DNA of 64,000 nucleotides from the NCBI RefSeq assembly GCF_900089585.1, contig NZ_FLRH01000004.1, forward strand, positions 2,067,389 to 2,131,388, given 5' to 3'. The position numbers were made by a program, and so were the translations under genes. The notes under the pieces are model-generated. The model did no database searches. It was not told the DNA's origin and saw nothing but the letters and a program-made list of their open reading frames with translations. Positions 52,047 through 60,945 of the stretch are shown in pieces. The stretch is from Micromonospora sediminicola (lineage in GTDB: Bacteria; Actinomycetota; Actinomycetes; Mycobacteriales; Micromonosporaceae). The first letter of the stretch is position 1; every line of letters begins with the position of its first letter.

Positions 52047-53368
52047 CGGTCACAACCACCCATCACGGGGTCCAGCGAGGCGCCGCCGGCGATCACGTCG
52101 GCGATCAGGCCACCCTCGGCCATGGCCGGGAGGGCCTGGAGGTTGATGAAGCTCGGTTCCCGGTAGTGCACCCGGTAGGGCCGGGTGCCGCCGTCGGACA
52201 CCGCGTGCACGCCCAGCTCGCCGCGGGGCGACTCGATGCCGACGTACACCTGGCCCGGCGGAACCCGGAAACCCTCGGTGACGAGCTTGAAGTGGTGGAT
52301 CAGCGACTCCATCGACTGGCCCATGATCTTCGCGACGTGCTCCAGCGAGTTGCCCATGCCGTCGACGCCGATGGCGAGCTGCGCCGGCCAGGCGATCTTC
52401 TTGTCGGACACCATCACCGGGCCCGGCTTCAACCGGTCGAGCGCCTGCTCGACCAGCTTCAGCGACTCGCGGATCTCCGCCAGTCGGACCAGGTAGCGGC
52501 CCCACACGTCACCGTCGGTGTGGGTCGGCACGTCGAACTCGTACGTCTCGTAGCCGCAGTACGGCATGGTCTTGCGCAGGTCCCAGGCGAGCCCCGCGGA
52601 GCGGAGCACCGGGCCGGTCACGCCGAGCGCCAGGCAGGCGGTCACGTCGAGCACCGCGACGTTCGTGGTGCGCTCGATCCAGATCGGCTGGCCGGAGAGC
52701 AGGTTCTCGTACTCCTTGAGCTTCTTCGGCATCAGCGCCAGGAAGTCGCGGATCTTGCGGATCGCGTCGTCCGGCACGTCCTGCGCCACGCCGCCCGGCC
52801 GCACGTACGCGTGGTTCATCCGCAGGCCGGTGATGGTCTCGAAGATGTCGAGGATGTACTCCCGCTCGCGGAAGCCGTACAACATCATGTTGATCGCGCC
52901 CAGCTCCATGCCGGTGGTGGCCAGCCAGACCAGGTGCGAGGAGATCCGGTTCAGCTCCATCATCAGCACCCGGATCGTGGTGGCCCGCTCGGTCACCTCG
53001 TCGGTGACGCCGAGCAGCTTCTCCACCGCGAGCGCGTACGCCGTCTCGTTGAAGATCGGGGAGAGGTAGTCCATCCGGGTCACGAACGTCGAGCCCTGGA
53101 CCCAGTTGCGGTACTCCAGGTTCTTCTCGATGCCGGTGTGCAGGTAGCCGACGACCGAGCGGGCCTCGCGGACCGTCTCGCCCTCCAGCTCCAGGATCAG
53201 CCGGAGCACGCCGTGGGTGGACGGGTGCTGCGGACCCATGTTGACGACGATCCGCTCGTCGTTGATCGGGTCGGTGCCGGAGACGACCTGGTCCCAGTCG
53301 CCACCGGTGACGGTGAAGACCTTGCCCTCGGTGGTCTCGCGCTCGGTCGCGTAGTTCGACGTGGTCAC
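52043..53368 (-). CDS. nuoD: NADH-quinone oxidoreductase subunit D
   Basis: A 441-aa subunit lining the quinone site with NuoB. It has NMGPQHPSTHGVLRLILELE, GYLHTGIEKNLEYRNW and ESPRGELGVHAVSDGG, typical motifs of the hydrogenase-like large subunit without nickel ligands. The start is GTG 53368 with GGAGGG 8 nt upstream; the open frame to 53467 crosses the repeat element and is not coding there. NuoC and NuoD are separate, not fused. Confidence 0.96.
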   Translation of the reverse strand: MTTSNYATERETTEGKVFTVTGGDWDQVVSGTDPINDERIVVNMGPQHPSTHGVLRLILELEGETVREARSVVGYLHTGIEKNLEYRNWVQGSTFVTRMDYLSPIFNETAYALAVEKLLGVTDEVTERATTIRVLMMELNRISSHLVWLATTGMELGAINMMLYGFREREYILDIFETITGLRMNHAYVRPGGVAQDVPDDAIRKIRDFLALMPKKLKEYENLLSGQPIWIERTTNVAVLDVTACLALGVTGPVLRSAGLAWDLRKTMPYCGYETYEFDVPTHTDGDVWGRYLVRLAEIRESLKLVEQALDRLKPGPVMVSDKKIAWPAQLAIGVDGMGNSLEHVAKIMGQSMESLIHHFKLVTEGFRVPPGQVYVGIESPRGELGVHAVSDGGTRPYRVHYREPSFINLQALPAMAEGGLIADVIAGGASLDPVMGGCDR

Positions 53369-53385
53369 AGTGTCAGCCCTCCGAT

Positions 53386-53427
53386 CGCGACTGCGGGGCT
53401 CCGCTTCGCTGCACTCCTCGCGCTCAC
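53386..53427 (-). repeat. GC-rich intergenic element, copy 2 (nuoC/nuoD junction)
   Basis: On the minus strand it begins GTGAGCGCGAGGAGTGCAGC and ends CCCCGCAGTCGCG. Bases 53426-53424 are the TGA stop of nuoC. It is identical to copy 3 over about 50 nt, including the flanking GGAGGG that serves as the ribosome site of nuoD. Confidence 0.9.
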
Positions 53428-54161
53428 TGGTAGGACCTCCTACGGTCCGGCGGGGGAATTTCCGCACCCTTGTACTCGACGGGTACGCCGCCGAGCGGGT
53501 AGTCCTTGCGCTGGGGGTGCCCCTCCCAGTCGTCCGGCATGAGGATCCGGGTCAGGTTGGGGTGGCCGTCGAAGACGATGCCGAACATGTCGTACGCCTC
53601 CCGCTCCTGCCAGTCGGCGGTCGGGTAGACGGCCGTGACGCTCGGCAGGTGCGGGTCCTCGGCGGAGACCGCGGCCTCCAGCCGGACCTGCCGGCGGTAG
53701 GTCATCGAGGTCAGCTGGTAGACCACGTGCAGCCGGCGCTCGTCGGCGCCCAGGTAGTCCACACCGGACACCGAGGAGCAGAGCTCGAAGCGCAGCGACA
53801 GGTCGTCGCGCATCACCTGGCAGACCTCGGCGATCCGCTCCGGCCGTACGTGCAGGGTCAGCTCACCCCGGTCGACCACGACCTTCTCGATCGCGTCGCT
53901 GAAGGCCGGGTACGCCTCCTCCAGCGCGTCCCGCACCTCGTCGAAGTAGCTCCCGTACGGCCGGGCGGCCTCCTCGATGGGCTTGCGCTGGCGGACCAGG
54001 CCGCCGTAGCCGGAGACGTCTCCGGTGCCCTGGTTGCCGAACATGCCCCTGCCGGCCGGAGAGGCCGGCGGGTACTCGGCCGGCGCGGTGGAACTGGCCC
54101 CGGCGGGGGTGGTCGGTACCGGCACCCCGCCGTCGTTGTTCCGGTCGTTCGGCGAGGTCAC
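53424..54161 (-). CDS. nuoC: NADH-quinone oxidoreductase subunit C
   Basis: A 245-aa subunit. The core (about 85-225) has CSSVSGVDYLGADERRLHVV, FPTADW-like YPTADWQEREAYDMFGIVFD and the C-terminal RILMPDDWEGHPQRKDYPLG signature. A Pro/Gly/Ser-rich N-terminal extension of about 70 residues precedes the core, as in other actinomycetes. GTG 54161 has GGAGGG 8 nt upstream, and the stop lies in repeat copy 2. Confidence 0.95.
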   Translation of the reverse strand: MTSPNDRNNDGGVPVPTTPAGASSTAPAEYPPASPAGRGMFGNQGTGDVSGYGGLVRQRKPIEEAARPYGSYFDEVRDALEEAYPAFSDAIEKVVVDRGELTLHVRPERIAEVCQVMRDDLSLRFELCSSVSGVDYLGADERRLHVVYQLTSMTYRRQVRLEAAVSAEDPHLPSVTAVYPTADWQEREAYDMFGIVFDGHPNLTRILMPDDWEGHPQRKDYPLGGVPVEYKGAEIPPPDRRRSYQ

Positions 54162-54178
54162 TGGGCCTGCCCTCCGAT

Positions 54179-54220
54179 CGCGACTGCGGGGCTCCGCTTC
54201 GCTGCACTCCTCGCGCTCAC
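54179..54220 (-). repeat. GC-rich intergenic element, copy 3 (nuoB/nuoC junction)
   Basis: It has the same sequence as copy 2. Bases 54219-54217 are the TGA stop of nuoB, and the adjacent GGAGGG at 54175-54170 is the ribosome site of nuoC with the same 8-nt spacing as at nuoD. Confidence 0.9.
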
Positions 54221-54894
54221 TTGGGTCCCCCCTGCGTCTGGAGGTGGTTCTGCGCCTTCATCCAGTTCTCGATCCGCAACTGCTCCTCGCGCCCCTCGCG
54301 GACCGCCTTCGTCCACTCGGCGCGCCGGGCCTTGTCGTTGCGGTACGACGACGGCATCGAGCCGTACGGCACGACGGGGACGTCACCGCGCTCCTTGCGG
54401 GCCTCCAGCATCTTGCGACCGTTCGGGCCCAGCGGCTCGTACATGATCTTCTCGCGGAGCTTGAGCACCGCGTCGATGAGCATCTCCGGCCGGGGCGGGC
54501 AGCCGGGCAGGTACATGTCGACCGGCACGACGTGGTCGACACCCTGCACGATCGCGTAGTTGTTGAACATGCCGCCGCTGCTGGCGCAGACGCCCATCGA
54601 GATGACCCAGCGGGGCTCGGCCATCTGGTCGTAGATCTGCCGCAGCACCGGGGCCATCTTCTGGCTCACCCGGCCGGCGACGATCATCAGGTCGGCCTGC
54701 CGGGGCGAGGCGCGGAAGACCTCCATGCCCCAGCGGCCCATGTCGTAGTGCGGGCCGCCGGCCGCCATCATCTCGATGGCACAGCAGGCCAGGCCGAACG
54801 TGGCGCCCCAGACGGACGACTTCCGCGACCAGTTGACCAGCTTCTCGACGCTGGTGAGCAGGACGCCGGAGGGAAGCTTCTCCTCGATGCCCAT
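54217..54894 (-). CDS. nuoB: NADH-quinone oxidoreductase subunit B (cluster N2)
   Basis: A 225-aa subunit holding the terminal 4Fe-4S cluster N2. The tandem cysteines are in ATFGLACCAIEMMAAGG, with further ligands in MGVCASSGGMFNNYA and PGCPPRPEMLIDAV. A charged C-terminal extension of about 55 residues follows the core (ARKERGDVPVVPYGSMPSSY and on). ATG 54894 lies 11 nt after nuoA. Confidence 0.97.
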   Translation of the reverse strand: MGIEEKLPSGVLLTSVEKLVNWSRKSSVWGATFGLACCAIEMMAAGGPHYDMGRWGMEVFRASPRQADLMIVAGRVSQKMAPVLRQIYDQMAEPRWVISMGVCASSGGMFNNYAIVQGVDHVVPVDMYLPGCPPRPEMLIDAVLKLREKIMYEPLGPNGRKMLEARKERGDVPVVPYGSMPSSYRNDKARRAEWTKAVREGREEQLRIENWMKAQNHLQTQGGPK

Positions 54895-54905
54895 CTGCTA
54901 CCTCC

Positions 54906-55271
54906 TCAGTCCCAGTCCAGGCCGCCGCGCCGCCAGACGTAGGCGTAGGCGACGAAGACCGCGACGATGAACAGGACCATCTCCACGAAGCCGAAGATCG
55001 GCAGGGCGTCGAAGGAGACCGCCCAGGGGTAGAGGAAGATGATCTCGATGTCGAAGACGATGAAGAGCATCGCCGTCAGGTAGAACTTGATCGGGAACCG
55101 GCCGCCGCCGACCGGCTGCGGGCTCGGCTCGATGCCACACTCGTACGCCTCGAGCTTGGCCTTGTTCAGACGCCGGGGGCCGGCGAATCGGGCGGCGGCC
55201 ACGGAGAACAGCGCGAACCCCGCGGCGAGGGCGAACAGCCCGATGATGGGTGCGTAAGGAGAGAGCGTCAT
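54906..55271 (-). CDS. nuoA: NADH-quinone oxidoreductase subunit A
   Basis: A 121-aa subunit with three helices. YECGIEPSPQPVGGGRFPIK and FYLTAMLFIVFDIEIIFLYP are the family signature, the loop after helix 1 lying near the quinone entrance. It is the first gene of the 14-gene nuo operon; the promoter must lie in the 132 nt upstream. Confidence 0.96.
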   Translation of the reverse strand: MTLSPYAPIIGLFALAAGFALFSVAAARFAGPRRLNKAKLEAYECGIEPSPQPVGGGRFPIKFYLTAMLFIVFDIEIIFLYPWAVSFDALPIFGFVEMVLFIVAVFVAYAYVWRRGGLDWD

Positions 55272-55403
55272 CGTTGTCCCCTGCTCGTCCTTCCCTGACC
55301 TCGGTGGTTGGCCAAAATCACACTATTCACGTCCCTCACGACCTCGGTCGGCGGGGGTCGATCTCCGTCCGTCCCGTGGGCACGCCCCCGGGCCGGTGGT
55401 CTC
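55272..55403 (-). promoter_or_regulatory. Upstream region of the nuo operon
   Basis: 132 nt between nuoA and the end of the preceding flavoprotein gene. GACCTCGGT occurs twice in direct orientation, at 55297-55305 and 55340-55348, 43 nt apart (about four helical turns), with an AT-richer segment between (CCAAAATCACACTATTCAC). This is the likely promoter and control area of the operon. Confidence 0.45.
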
Positions 55404-56678
55404 CTACACGGCCGGGGCCGCCTTCGTCATCGCGTTGATGACCCGGTCCATCGCGTCCCCGCCGCGCGGGTCGGTCAGGTTCGCCAGCAGCTTGAGCACG
55501 AAGCGCATCAGCATCGGGTGCGGCATGCCGTGCTTGGTGGCCAGCCGCATCACCTCGGGCCGGCCGATCAGCTTCACGAAGATGCCGCCGAGCCGGTAGT
55601 AGCCGCCGAAGCGGGCCTTCAGCTCCTGCGGGTAGGCCATCAGCGCCCGCTCCCGCTCCGCGCCGGCCGGGCGGGCGAGCGCCTGCACCGCGACCTCCGC
55701 GGCCAGCTCGCCGGACTCCATCGCGTACGCGATGCCCTCGCCGTTGAACGGGTTGACCATGCCGCCGGAGTCGCCGACGAGCAGCACGCCGCGGGTGTAG
55801 TGCGGGACCCGGTTGAAGCCCATCGGCAGCGCGGCGCCGAGGATCGGGCCCTCCGCGTTGGCCTCGTCGGCCATCCCCCAGTCCTCCGGGGTGTTGGCCA
55901 GCCAGTCGGTGAGCAGTCGCCGGTAGTTCGTCTTGCCGAACGCGGAGGAGGAGTTGAGCACGCCCAGGCCGACGTTCACCCGGCCGTCGCCGAGGCCGAA
56001 GATCCAGCCGTAGCCGGGCAGCAGCGCGTCGTTGCCCTTGGCCCGCAGCTCCAGCCAGGACTCCAGGTAGTCGTCGTCGTGCTTGGCGGGCGAGCGGTAG
56101 TAGCGGCGGACCGCGACGCCGATCGGCCGGTCCTCCCGCTTGGTCAGCCCGAGCGCGAGCGGGAAGCGGCCGGAGACCCCGTCGGCGGCGACCACCAGCG
56201 GCGCGTGGAAGGTGGCCGGCTCCTTGTCCGGGCCGACCTCGGCCTGCACGCCGATCACCCGGTCGTCCGCGTCCAGCACCGGGGTCAGGACGTTCACCCC
56301 GGTGCGCAGCTTCGCGCCGGCGGCGACGGCACGCTGGGCGAGCAGGTCGTCGAAGTCGAGCCGGGTCCGGACCAGGCCGTAGTTGGGGAAGCTGGCCAGG
56401 TCGGGCCAGTCCAGCTCCAGGCGTACCCCACCGCCGATCACCCGCAGGCCCTTGTTGTGCAGCCAGCCGGCCTCGGGCGAGGTGTCCACGCCCATCCGGA
56501 TCAGCTGCCGCACGGCGCGGGGCGTGAGCCCGTCGCCGCAGACCTTCTCCCGGGGAAACTCCGTCTTCTCCAGCAGCAGCACGCGTACGCCGTGCCGCGC
56601 CAGGTGGTACGCCGTGGCCGATCCTCCGGGACCGGCGCCCACGACGATGACGTCGGCGTCGTTCTCCACCGCGGTCAT
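55404..56678 (-). CDS. Geranylgeranyl-reductase-family flavoprotein (menaquinone reductase MenJ-like)
   Basis: A 424-aa FAD protein. The dinucleotide fold is VIVVGAGPGGSATAYHLARH at about 10-29; EFPREKVCGDGLTPRAVRQL and VLLVGDSGGMVNPFNGEGIA (FAD/ribityl site) are typical of the family. The mycobacterial relative MenJ (Rv0561c) saturates one isoprene unit of the menaquinone side chain, and the position between nuoA and menG supports the same role. The start is ATG 56678 with GGAGG 5-6 nt upstream; the ATG at 56714 lacks one. Confidence 0.88.
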   Translation of the reverse strand: MTAVENDADVIVVGAGPGGSATAYHLARHGVRVLLLEKTEFPREKVCGDGLTPRAVRQLIRMGVDTSPEAGWLHNKGLRVIGGGVRLELDWPDLASFPNYGLVRTRLDFDDLLAQRAVAAGAKLRTGVNVLTPVLDADDRVIGVQAEVGPDKEPATFHAPLVVAADGVSGRFPLALGLTKREDRPIGVAVRRYYRSPAKHDDDYLESWLELRAKGNDALLPGYGWIFGLGDGRVNVGLGVLNSSSAFGKTNYRRLLTDWLANTPEDWGMADEANAEGPILGAALPMGFNRVPHYTRGVLLVGDSGGMVNPFNGEGIAYAMESGELAAEVAVQALARPAGAERERALMAYPQELKARFGGYYRLGGIFVKLIGRPEVMRLATKHGMPHPMLMRFVLKLLANLTDPRGGDAMDRVINAMTKAAPAV

Positions 56679-56812
56679 CCGCGCCTCCTCCCGCATGCTC
56701 GTGAAATGCTTCACAAGCCGATCGGGTTGGAGTCTATGACCGGCGTTACACCTGTATGCGACCAGGGGTGCCTAACTTCACGGAAACCCGCCGGTAAGGA
56801 TGTGGATATCGG

Positions 56813-57031
56813 TCACGGGCGGGCCGGCGTGGCCGGCCCCAGGCCGGCGTCGAGGCGGATCGCCTCGGGCAGATGGTCGCGCAGCGCGCCCCCGGCCGCG
56901 CGGTCCAACGCCGCCAGCACCTCGGCGACGACCTGACGGACGTCCGCGGGATCCGCCCCGGCCAACTCCCTGAGCTGGGCGATCAGCTCGGCGGCGTCGT
57001 CGTCGGTGGCGACCTGGTCCGATCCCGTCAT
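56813..57031 (-). CDS. Small unknown acidic protein, 72 aa
   Basis: It starts at ATG 57031 and reads SDQVATDDDAAELIAQLREL, then DVRQVVAEVLAALDRAAGGA. It is helical and acidic, without membrane or catalytic motifs. It lies on the same strand between menG and the flavoprotein gene. The coding call rests on good codon bias and placement; no family is recognised. Confidence 0.5.
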   Translation of the reverse strand: MTGSDQVATDDDAAELIAQLRELAGADPADVRQVVAEVLAALDRAAGGALRDHLPEAIRLDAGLGPATPARP

Positions 57032-57105
57032 GGGGGCGAGCCTACGGGACAAAGTAGACCAGAACCGGATATTCACGAAATGGTCGGTTTGAGTCGACCG
57101 AGGGA

Positions 57106-57816
57106 TCAGTCCCGGACGGCGCGGTGCAGCGCGACGACGCCGCCGGTCAGGTTGCGCCAGGCCACCCGGCCCCACCCGGCCGCACCGATCCGCGCGGCCA
57201 GCGCGGCCTGGTCCGGCCAGGCCCGGATCGACTCCGCGAGGTAGACGTAGGCGTCGGGGTTGCTGGACACCGCGCGGGCCACCGCCGGCAGCGACCGCAT
57301 CAGGTACGACAGGTAGACCGTGCGGAACGCCGGGTTCACCGGCGTGCTGAACTCGCAGACCACCAGCCGTCCGCCCGGCCGGGTCACCCGGGCCAGCTCG
57401 CGCAGCGCGGCGTCGGTGTCACTCACGTTGCGCAGCGCGAAGGAGATGGTCACCGCGTCGAAGCTGGCGTCGGCGAACGGCAGCCGCAGCGCGTCCCCGG
57501 CCAGCAGCGGCACCGCCGGGCGGGTGCGCTTGCCGGCGTGCAGCATGCCCAGCGACAGGTCGGCGCCGACCGCGTACGCCCCGGAGTGGGCCAGTTCCTC
57601 GGTCGACACCCCGGTGCCGGCGCCCACGTCCAGCACCCGCTCGCCGGGGCGCAGGCCGAGCGCCGCCCGGGTGGCCCGCCGCCAGGACCGGTCCTGCCCG
57701 AAGGAGAGCACGGTGTTGGTCAGGTCGTAGCGGGCCGCCACACCGTCGAACATGGCGGCGACCTCGTGCGGCTGCTTGTCCAGGCTGGCGCGCTGGCCCT
57801 GCGGGGTACGGCTCAC
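57106..57816 (-). CDS. menG: Demethylmenaquinone methyltransferase
   Basis: A 236-aa SAM-dependent methyltransferase of the UbiE/MenG family. It has MFDGVAARYDLTNTVLSFGQ, VLDVGAGTGVSTEELAHSGA (SAM motif I), DALRLPFADASFDAVTISFA and LRNVSDTDAALRELARVTRP, the last two being UbiE signatures. It methylates demethylmenaquinone in the last step of menaquinone formation, needed in both the classical and futalosine routes. GTG 57816 is the start. Confidence 0.93.
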   Translation of the reverse strand: MSRTPQGQRASLDKQPHEVAAMFDGVAARYDLTNTVLSFGQDRSWRRATRAALGLRPGERVLDVGAGTGVSTEELAHSGAYAVGADLSLGMLHAGKRTRPAVPLLAGDALRLPFADASFDAVTISFALRNVSDTDAALRELARVTRPGGRLVVCEFSTPVNPAFRTVYLSYLMRSLPAVARAVSSNPDAYVYLAESIRAWPDQAALAARIGAAGWGRVAWRNLTGGVVALHRAVRD

Positions 57817-57863
57817 CCCTCCACTCTGCCAGCCACGCCGGCCCCGGCTCCCCCCGGGTACGC

Positions 57864-57899
57864 GACGAGGGCGGGGTGGTCGCCCACCCCACCCTCGTC
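57864..57899 (-). terminator. Hairpin terminator after the LPXTG-like gene
   Basis: A 16-bp stem (57864-57879 with 57884-57899, GACGAGGG at the outer end) with one mismatch and a 4-nt loop. On the minus strand it begins 17 nt after the stop at 57916. Confidence 0.7.
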
Positions 57900-57915
57900 C
57901 AATAACCGTCTCCGG

Positions 57916-59175
57916 TCAGTCCTCGGTGCGCTCCTCGGTCGGGGCGACCAGGACCACCTTGCGGCGCCGGGACAGCATCATCAGCGCCGCACCGGCGGCG
58001 AGGACGACCGCGCCGACACCGCCGATCAGGCCCACCTGCACACCGGTCACCGGCAGGCCGCCGTCACCGGAGCCACCGCCGTTGCCGCCACCCGCCGTCG
58101 GGGTCGGGACCGCGGTCGCGCCGCCGCTCGGGGTCGGCTCGGCGGTCGGCGTCGGCTGCGGGGTGCCGCTGGGGCCGGGCGTGGGCTCGGCGGACAGGTC
58201 GACGAAGGCCTCGAAGATGGTGTGGTTGTCCAGCTCGTCGACCTCGGCGAAGGTGCGTCGTTGCGCCTGGCTGGCCGCCTTGGGCGCCTCGTCCGGCGTG
58301 CCCTCGGCGCGGTCCAGTCCGTAGGCGAAGAAGTCGCCCTCGTGCAGCACGGTCTCGGTCACGTCGTCGCCGACGCGCACGGTGACCCCGGCGGTGTAGT
58401 ACTGGCCGGGCCGGATCACCGCGCCCGCGTCCTCGCAGACGGCCTGCTGCTTGCCCAGCACCTCCTGGCGCACGCAGCCCTCCGGCAGGTCGACGAAGGC
58501 GACCCCGGCGGGCAGCGTGAGGCCGTAGACGACACCGGTGGCCGACTGGCTGCCGTGGTTGTAGGCCGCCCAGTCCAGCGGGACCGTCCTGCCCCGACGC
58601 ACCGGCTTCAGGTCCGGCTCGTCCCGCACCGCGCCGTTGACCACGACGTTGTCCTGGATGTCCTGCACCCAGGCGGTGAGGTCGTAACCCGGCTTGGTCA
58701 CCCGGATCGGCAGCTCGACGATGTCGTCGGCGGTGTTCGGCTGCGGGGTGGTGGTGGAGACGCCGACGGTCAGCACGCCGCCGTCCCCCTTGCCGCCGGT
58801 GCTGAACAGCGGGATGCCGAAGTCCTCGCTGGTGCCGGCCGGCACGTCGCCCAGGAGGCAGTCGAAGAGCTGCGGGGAGACCACCCGGCAGCCGGCCGGG
58901 CGCAGGTAGCCCACCCGCTTCGGGTTGAGATCGTCCACCTTGACCCGGACGCTGACGTCCTTGGCGGTGGCGGTGCCGACGTTGGTGACGGTGAACTTGA
59001 CCGGCTTTGCCTGGGCCGCCTCGACGCCCCTGGCCAGCCCGGTGCTGATCGGGGCGAGGACGAGGTCGGCCAGGTCGGCCGCCTGCGCCGGCACGCCGAA
59101 CGCGACCGGCGCGGCGGTGGAGAGCAGGGCCACCACGCCGGCGCGGGCCAGCGTGGAGCGGTATCGGAAGGTCAT
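57916..59175 (-). CDS. Secreted cell-wall-anchored-type protein with LPVTG motif
   Basis: A 419-aa protein. A signal peptide (RAGVVALLSTAAPVAFGVPA, cleavage after AQA at about 34) leads to a beta-rich region with conserved-repeat-domain-like segments (KFTVTNVGTATAKDVSVRVK). A Pro/Thr linker precedes LPVTG, a hydrophobic helix (VGLIGGVGAVVLAAGAALMM) and SRRRK, the sortase-type sorting signal. The start is ATG 59175; the 45 upstream codons in frame are not supported. No sortase gene is in the window. The binding target is unknown. Confidence 0.85.
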   Translation of the reverse strand: MTFRYRSTLARAGVVALLSTAAPVAFGVPAQAADLADLVLAPISTGLARGVEAAQAKPVKFTVTNVGTATAKDVSVRVKVDDLNPKRVGYLRPAGCRVVSPQLFDCLLGDVPAGTSEDFGIPLFSTGGKGDGGVLTVGVSTTTPQPNTADDIVELPIRVTKPGYDLTAWVQDIQDNVVVNGAVRDEPDLKPVRRGRTVPLDWAAYNHGSQSATGVVYGLTLPAGVAFVDLPEGCVRQEVLGKQQAVCEDAGAVIRPGQYYTAGVTVRVGDDVTETVLHEGDFFAYGLDRAEGTPDEAPKAASQAQRRTFAEVDELDNHTIFEAFVDLSAEPTPGPSGTPQPTPTAEPTPSGGATAVPTPTAGGGNGGGSGDGGLPVTGVQVGLIGGVGAVVLAAGAALMMLSRRRKVVLVAPTEERTED

Positions 59176-59578
59176 GGTTCCCCCGGGGGTAGGGACGTGC
59201 CGATCGGGCACGGAACGAACGGACGGTACCGGAGCGACGCATCGACGCGCCAGCGCCGTACGGTTGCAATTCCCACTGACCGCCACCGACAGCAAGGGCG
59301 GGATGGTCACCCATCCCGCCCTTGCCGCGGTGCGTTATGTGAACGGCCCTCATGGGCCGATGGAGGACGACGGTCCGCCGGACGCCGCCAGCGTAGTCGC
59401 CGCGACGGCGCGCGGTACCGCCCTCGACCGGGTCGCCGCCGACCTGTTACCTGGCAGCTCGCGGCCCTGATGGACGGTGCCGAGCGGGCACGTTAGCGGC
59501 CCGCCGACGGGCCCGTCGAGATCCACGCCGAAGCTTCACCGGAATCGACGGGCCGTCCAGCCGAACGGTGGAGCCGCG
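59176..59578 (-). promoter_or_regulatory. 403-nt region between mqnC and the LPXTG-like gene
   Basis: No supported gene. A perfect 14-bp hairpin lies at 59293-59324 (CAAGGGCGGGATGG, loop TCAC), probably a terminator for transcripts arriving from mqnC. The promoter for the LPXTG-like gene should be between it and 59176. A short plus-strand frame at 59360-59470 is noted as rejected. Confidence 0.5.
59293..59324 (-). terminator. Perfect hairpin upstream of the LPXTG-like gene
   Basis: A 14-bp perfect stem (59293-59306 with 59311-59324) and TCAC loop. It is about 255 nt past the mqnC stop on the minus strand. Confidence 0.6.
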
Positions 59579-60769
59579 TCAGTTCACCTCGACCAGGGGC
59601 AGTGACTTCCCGGCGCCGCCGCCGGGCAGCGCGATCGACGAGAAGTGCGACACCACCCGGTCGTCGCTCGGGTCGTCGGCGGGCGTGTGGTGCACCGCGA
59701 GCCGGCGGTAGAGCGTGTCGCGCTGGGCGGGGATCCGGTCCGCCGAGCGGATCATGCCGATCAGCTCGTGCAGGTTGGACCGGTGCCGGGCGCCGGCCGA
59801 GGAGATGACGTTCTCCTCCAGCATGATCGAACCGAGATCGTCCACGCCCATGTGCAGCGCGAGCTGGCCCACGTCCTTACCGGTGGTGAGCCAGGACGCC
59901 TGGAGGTGCGGCACCGTCTCGAAGAAGAGCCGGGCCACCGCGATCAGCCGCAGGTATTCCAGCGCGGTCGCCTGGGTGCGGCCCTTCAGGTGGTTGTTCT
60001 CCGGCTGGTAGGTCCACGGGATGAAGGCCCGGAAGCCGCCGGTGCGGTCCTGCACGTCGCGGATCATCCGCAGGTGCTCGATCCGCTCGGCGTTGGTCTC
60101 GCCGGTGCCCATCATCATGGTCGCGGTCGACTCCAGGCCCTGCCGGTGGGCCAGCTCCATGACCTCCAGCCAGCGGGCGCCGGACTCCTTCAGCGGCGCG
60201 ATCGCCTTGCGCGGCCGGTCCGGCAGCATCTCGGCGCCGGCGCCGGCGATCGAGTCCAGGCCCGCGGCCTTGATCCGGGCGATCGCCTCGTCCAGGCTCA
60301 CGCCGGAGACCTTCGCCATGTGCAGGATCTCGCTCGGCCCGATCGAGTGGATGGCGAGCTGCGGGTAGGCCTTCTTGACCGAGGAGAACAGCTCCTCGTA
60401 GTACTCCACGCCGTAGTCCGGGTGGTGCCCGCCCTGGAGCATGACCTGGGTGGCGCCCAGCTCGACCGCCTCGCCGCAGCGGCGCAGGATCTCCTCGGTC
60501 GGGTGGGTCCAGCCCTCGGAGTGCTTGGGCGCCCGGTAGAACGCGCAGAACTTGCACGCCGTCACGCAGACGTTCGTGTAGTTGATGTTGCGGTCGATCA
60601 GGTACGTGACGATGTTGTCCGGGTAGCGGCGGCGCCGGACCGCGTCGGCCGCCTCGCCCAGCGCGTGGAAGGGCGCGTCGGTGTAGAGCAGCAGGGCCTC
60701 CTCGGGCGTGATCCGCCCGCCGTCCGCGCCGCGTTGCAGGATGTCGTCGATCTCCCGGTTCGCCGTCAC
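59579..60769 (-). CDS. mqnC: Cyclic dehypoxanthinyl futalosine synthase
   Basis: A 396-aa radical SAM enzyme that closes the spiro ring of dehypoxanthinyl futalosine in the futalosine menaquinone pathway. The cluster motif is C68-x3-C72-x2-C75 (CVTACKFCAFYR). MLQGGHHPDYGVEYYEELFS, IHSIGPSEI and FIPWTYQPENNHLKG are typical of MqnC as opposed to its relative MqnE. GTG 60769 follows CGGGGAT. The frame upstream to 60844 is not supported. MqnA, MqnB, MqnD and MqnE are not in the window. Confidence 0.93.
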   Translation of the reverse strand: MTANREIDDILQRGADGGRITPEEALLLYTDAPFHALGEAADAVRRRRYPDNIVTYLIDRNINYTNVCVTACKFCAFYRAPKHSEGWTHPTEEILRRCGEAVELGATQVMLQGGHHPDYGVEYYEELFSSVKKAYPQLAIHSIGPSEILHMAKVSGVSLDEAIARIKAAGLDSIAGAGAEMLPDRPRKAIAPLKESGARWLEVMELAHRQGLESTATMMMGTGETNAERIEHLRMIRDVQDRTGGFRAFIPWTYQPENNHLKGRTQATALEYLRLIAVARLFFETVPHLQASWLTTGKDVGQLALHMGVDDLGSIMLEENVISSAGARHRSNLHELIGMIRSADRIPAQRDTLYRRLAVHHTPADDPSDDRVVSHFSSIALPGGGAGKSLPLVEVN

Positions 60770-60840
60770 ATCCCCGAGCGTACGTCGCCACCGATGGAAG
60801 CCGCCGTACCGGGCCTCCGGTGTGAGCCGAACCCACCTGC

Positions 60841-60945
60841 TCAATCATATCGCCAAGATCGATATAAAATGTTCGGCGGTTGTTGACAAGATGTTTAGCA
60901 TCTCGCATCATCTTGTCGAGATCCATCGACGCACTGGAGTGGGAT
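60841..60945 (+). promoter_or_regulatory. AT-rich promoter with overlapping inverted repeats before the two-gene module
   Basis: TTGACA at 60883-60888 is a perfect -35 box; 17 nt later CATCAT (60906-60911) is a possible -10. GACAAGATG (60885-60893) and CATCTTGTC (60909-60917) form a 9-bp inverted repeat over exactly this promoter, fitting a repressor site. A second pair, ATATCG (60848-60853) and CGATAT (60860-60865), lies upstream. The AT content is far above that of the window. Confidence 0.65.

Noticed and set aside
59360..59470. Plus-strand 36-codon frame with protein-like composition
   Set aside because: It is too short, has no clear ribosome site and lies in the upstream region of a minus-strand gene; no support beyond an open frame.
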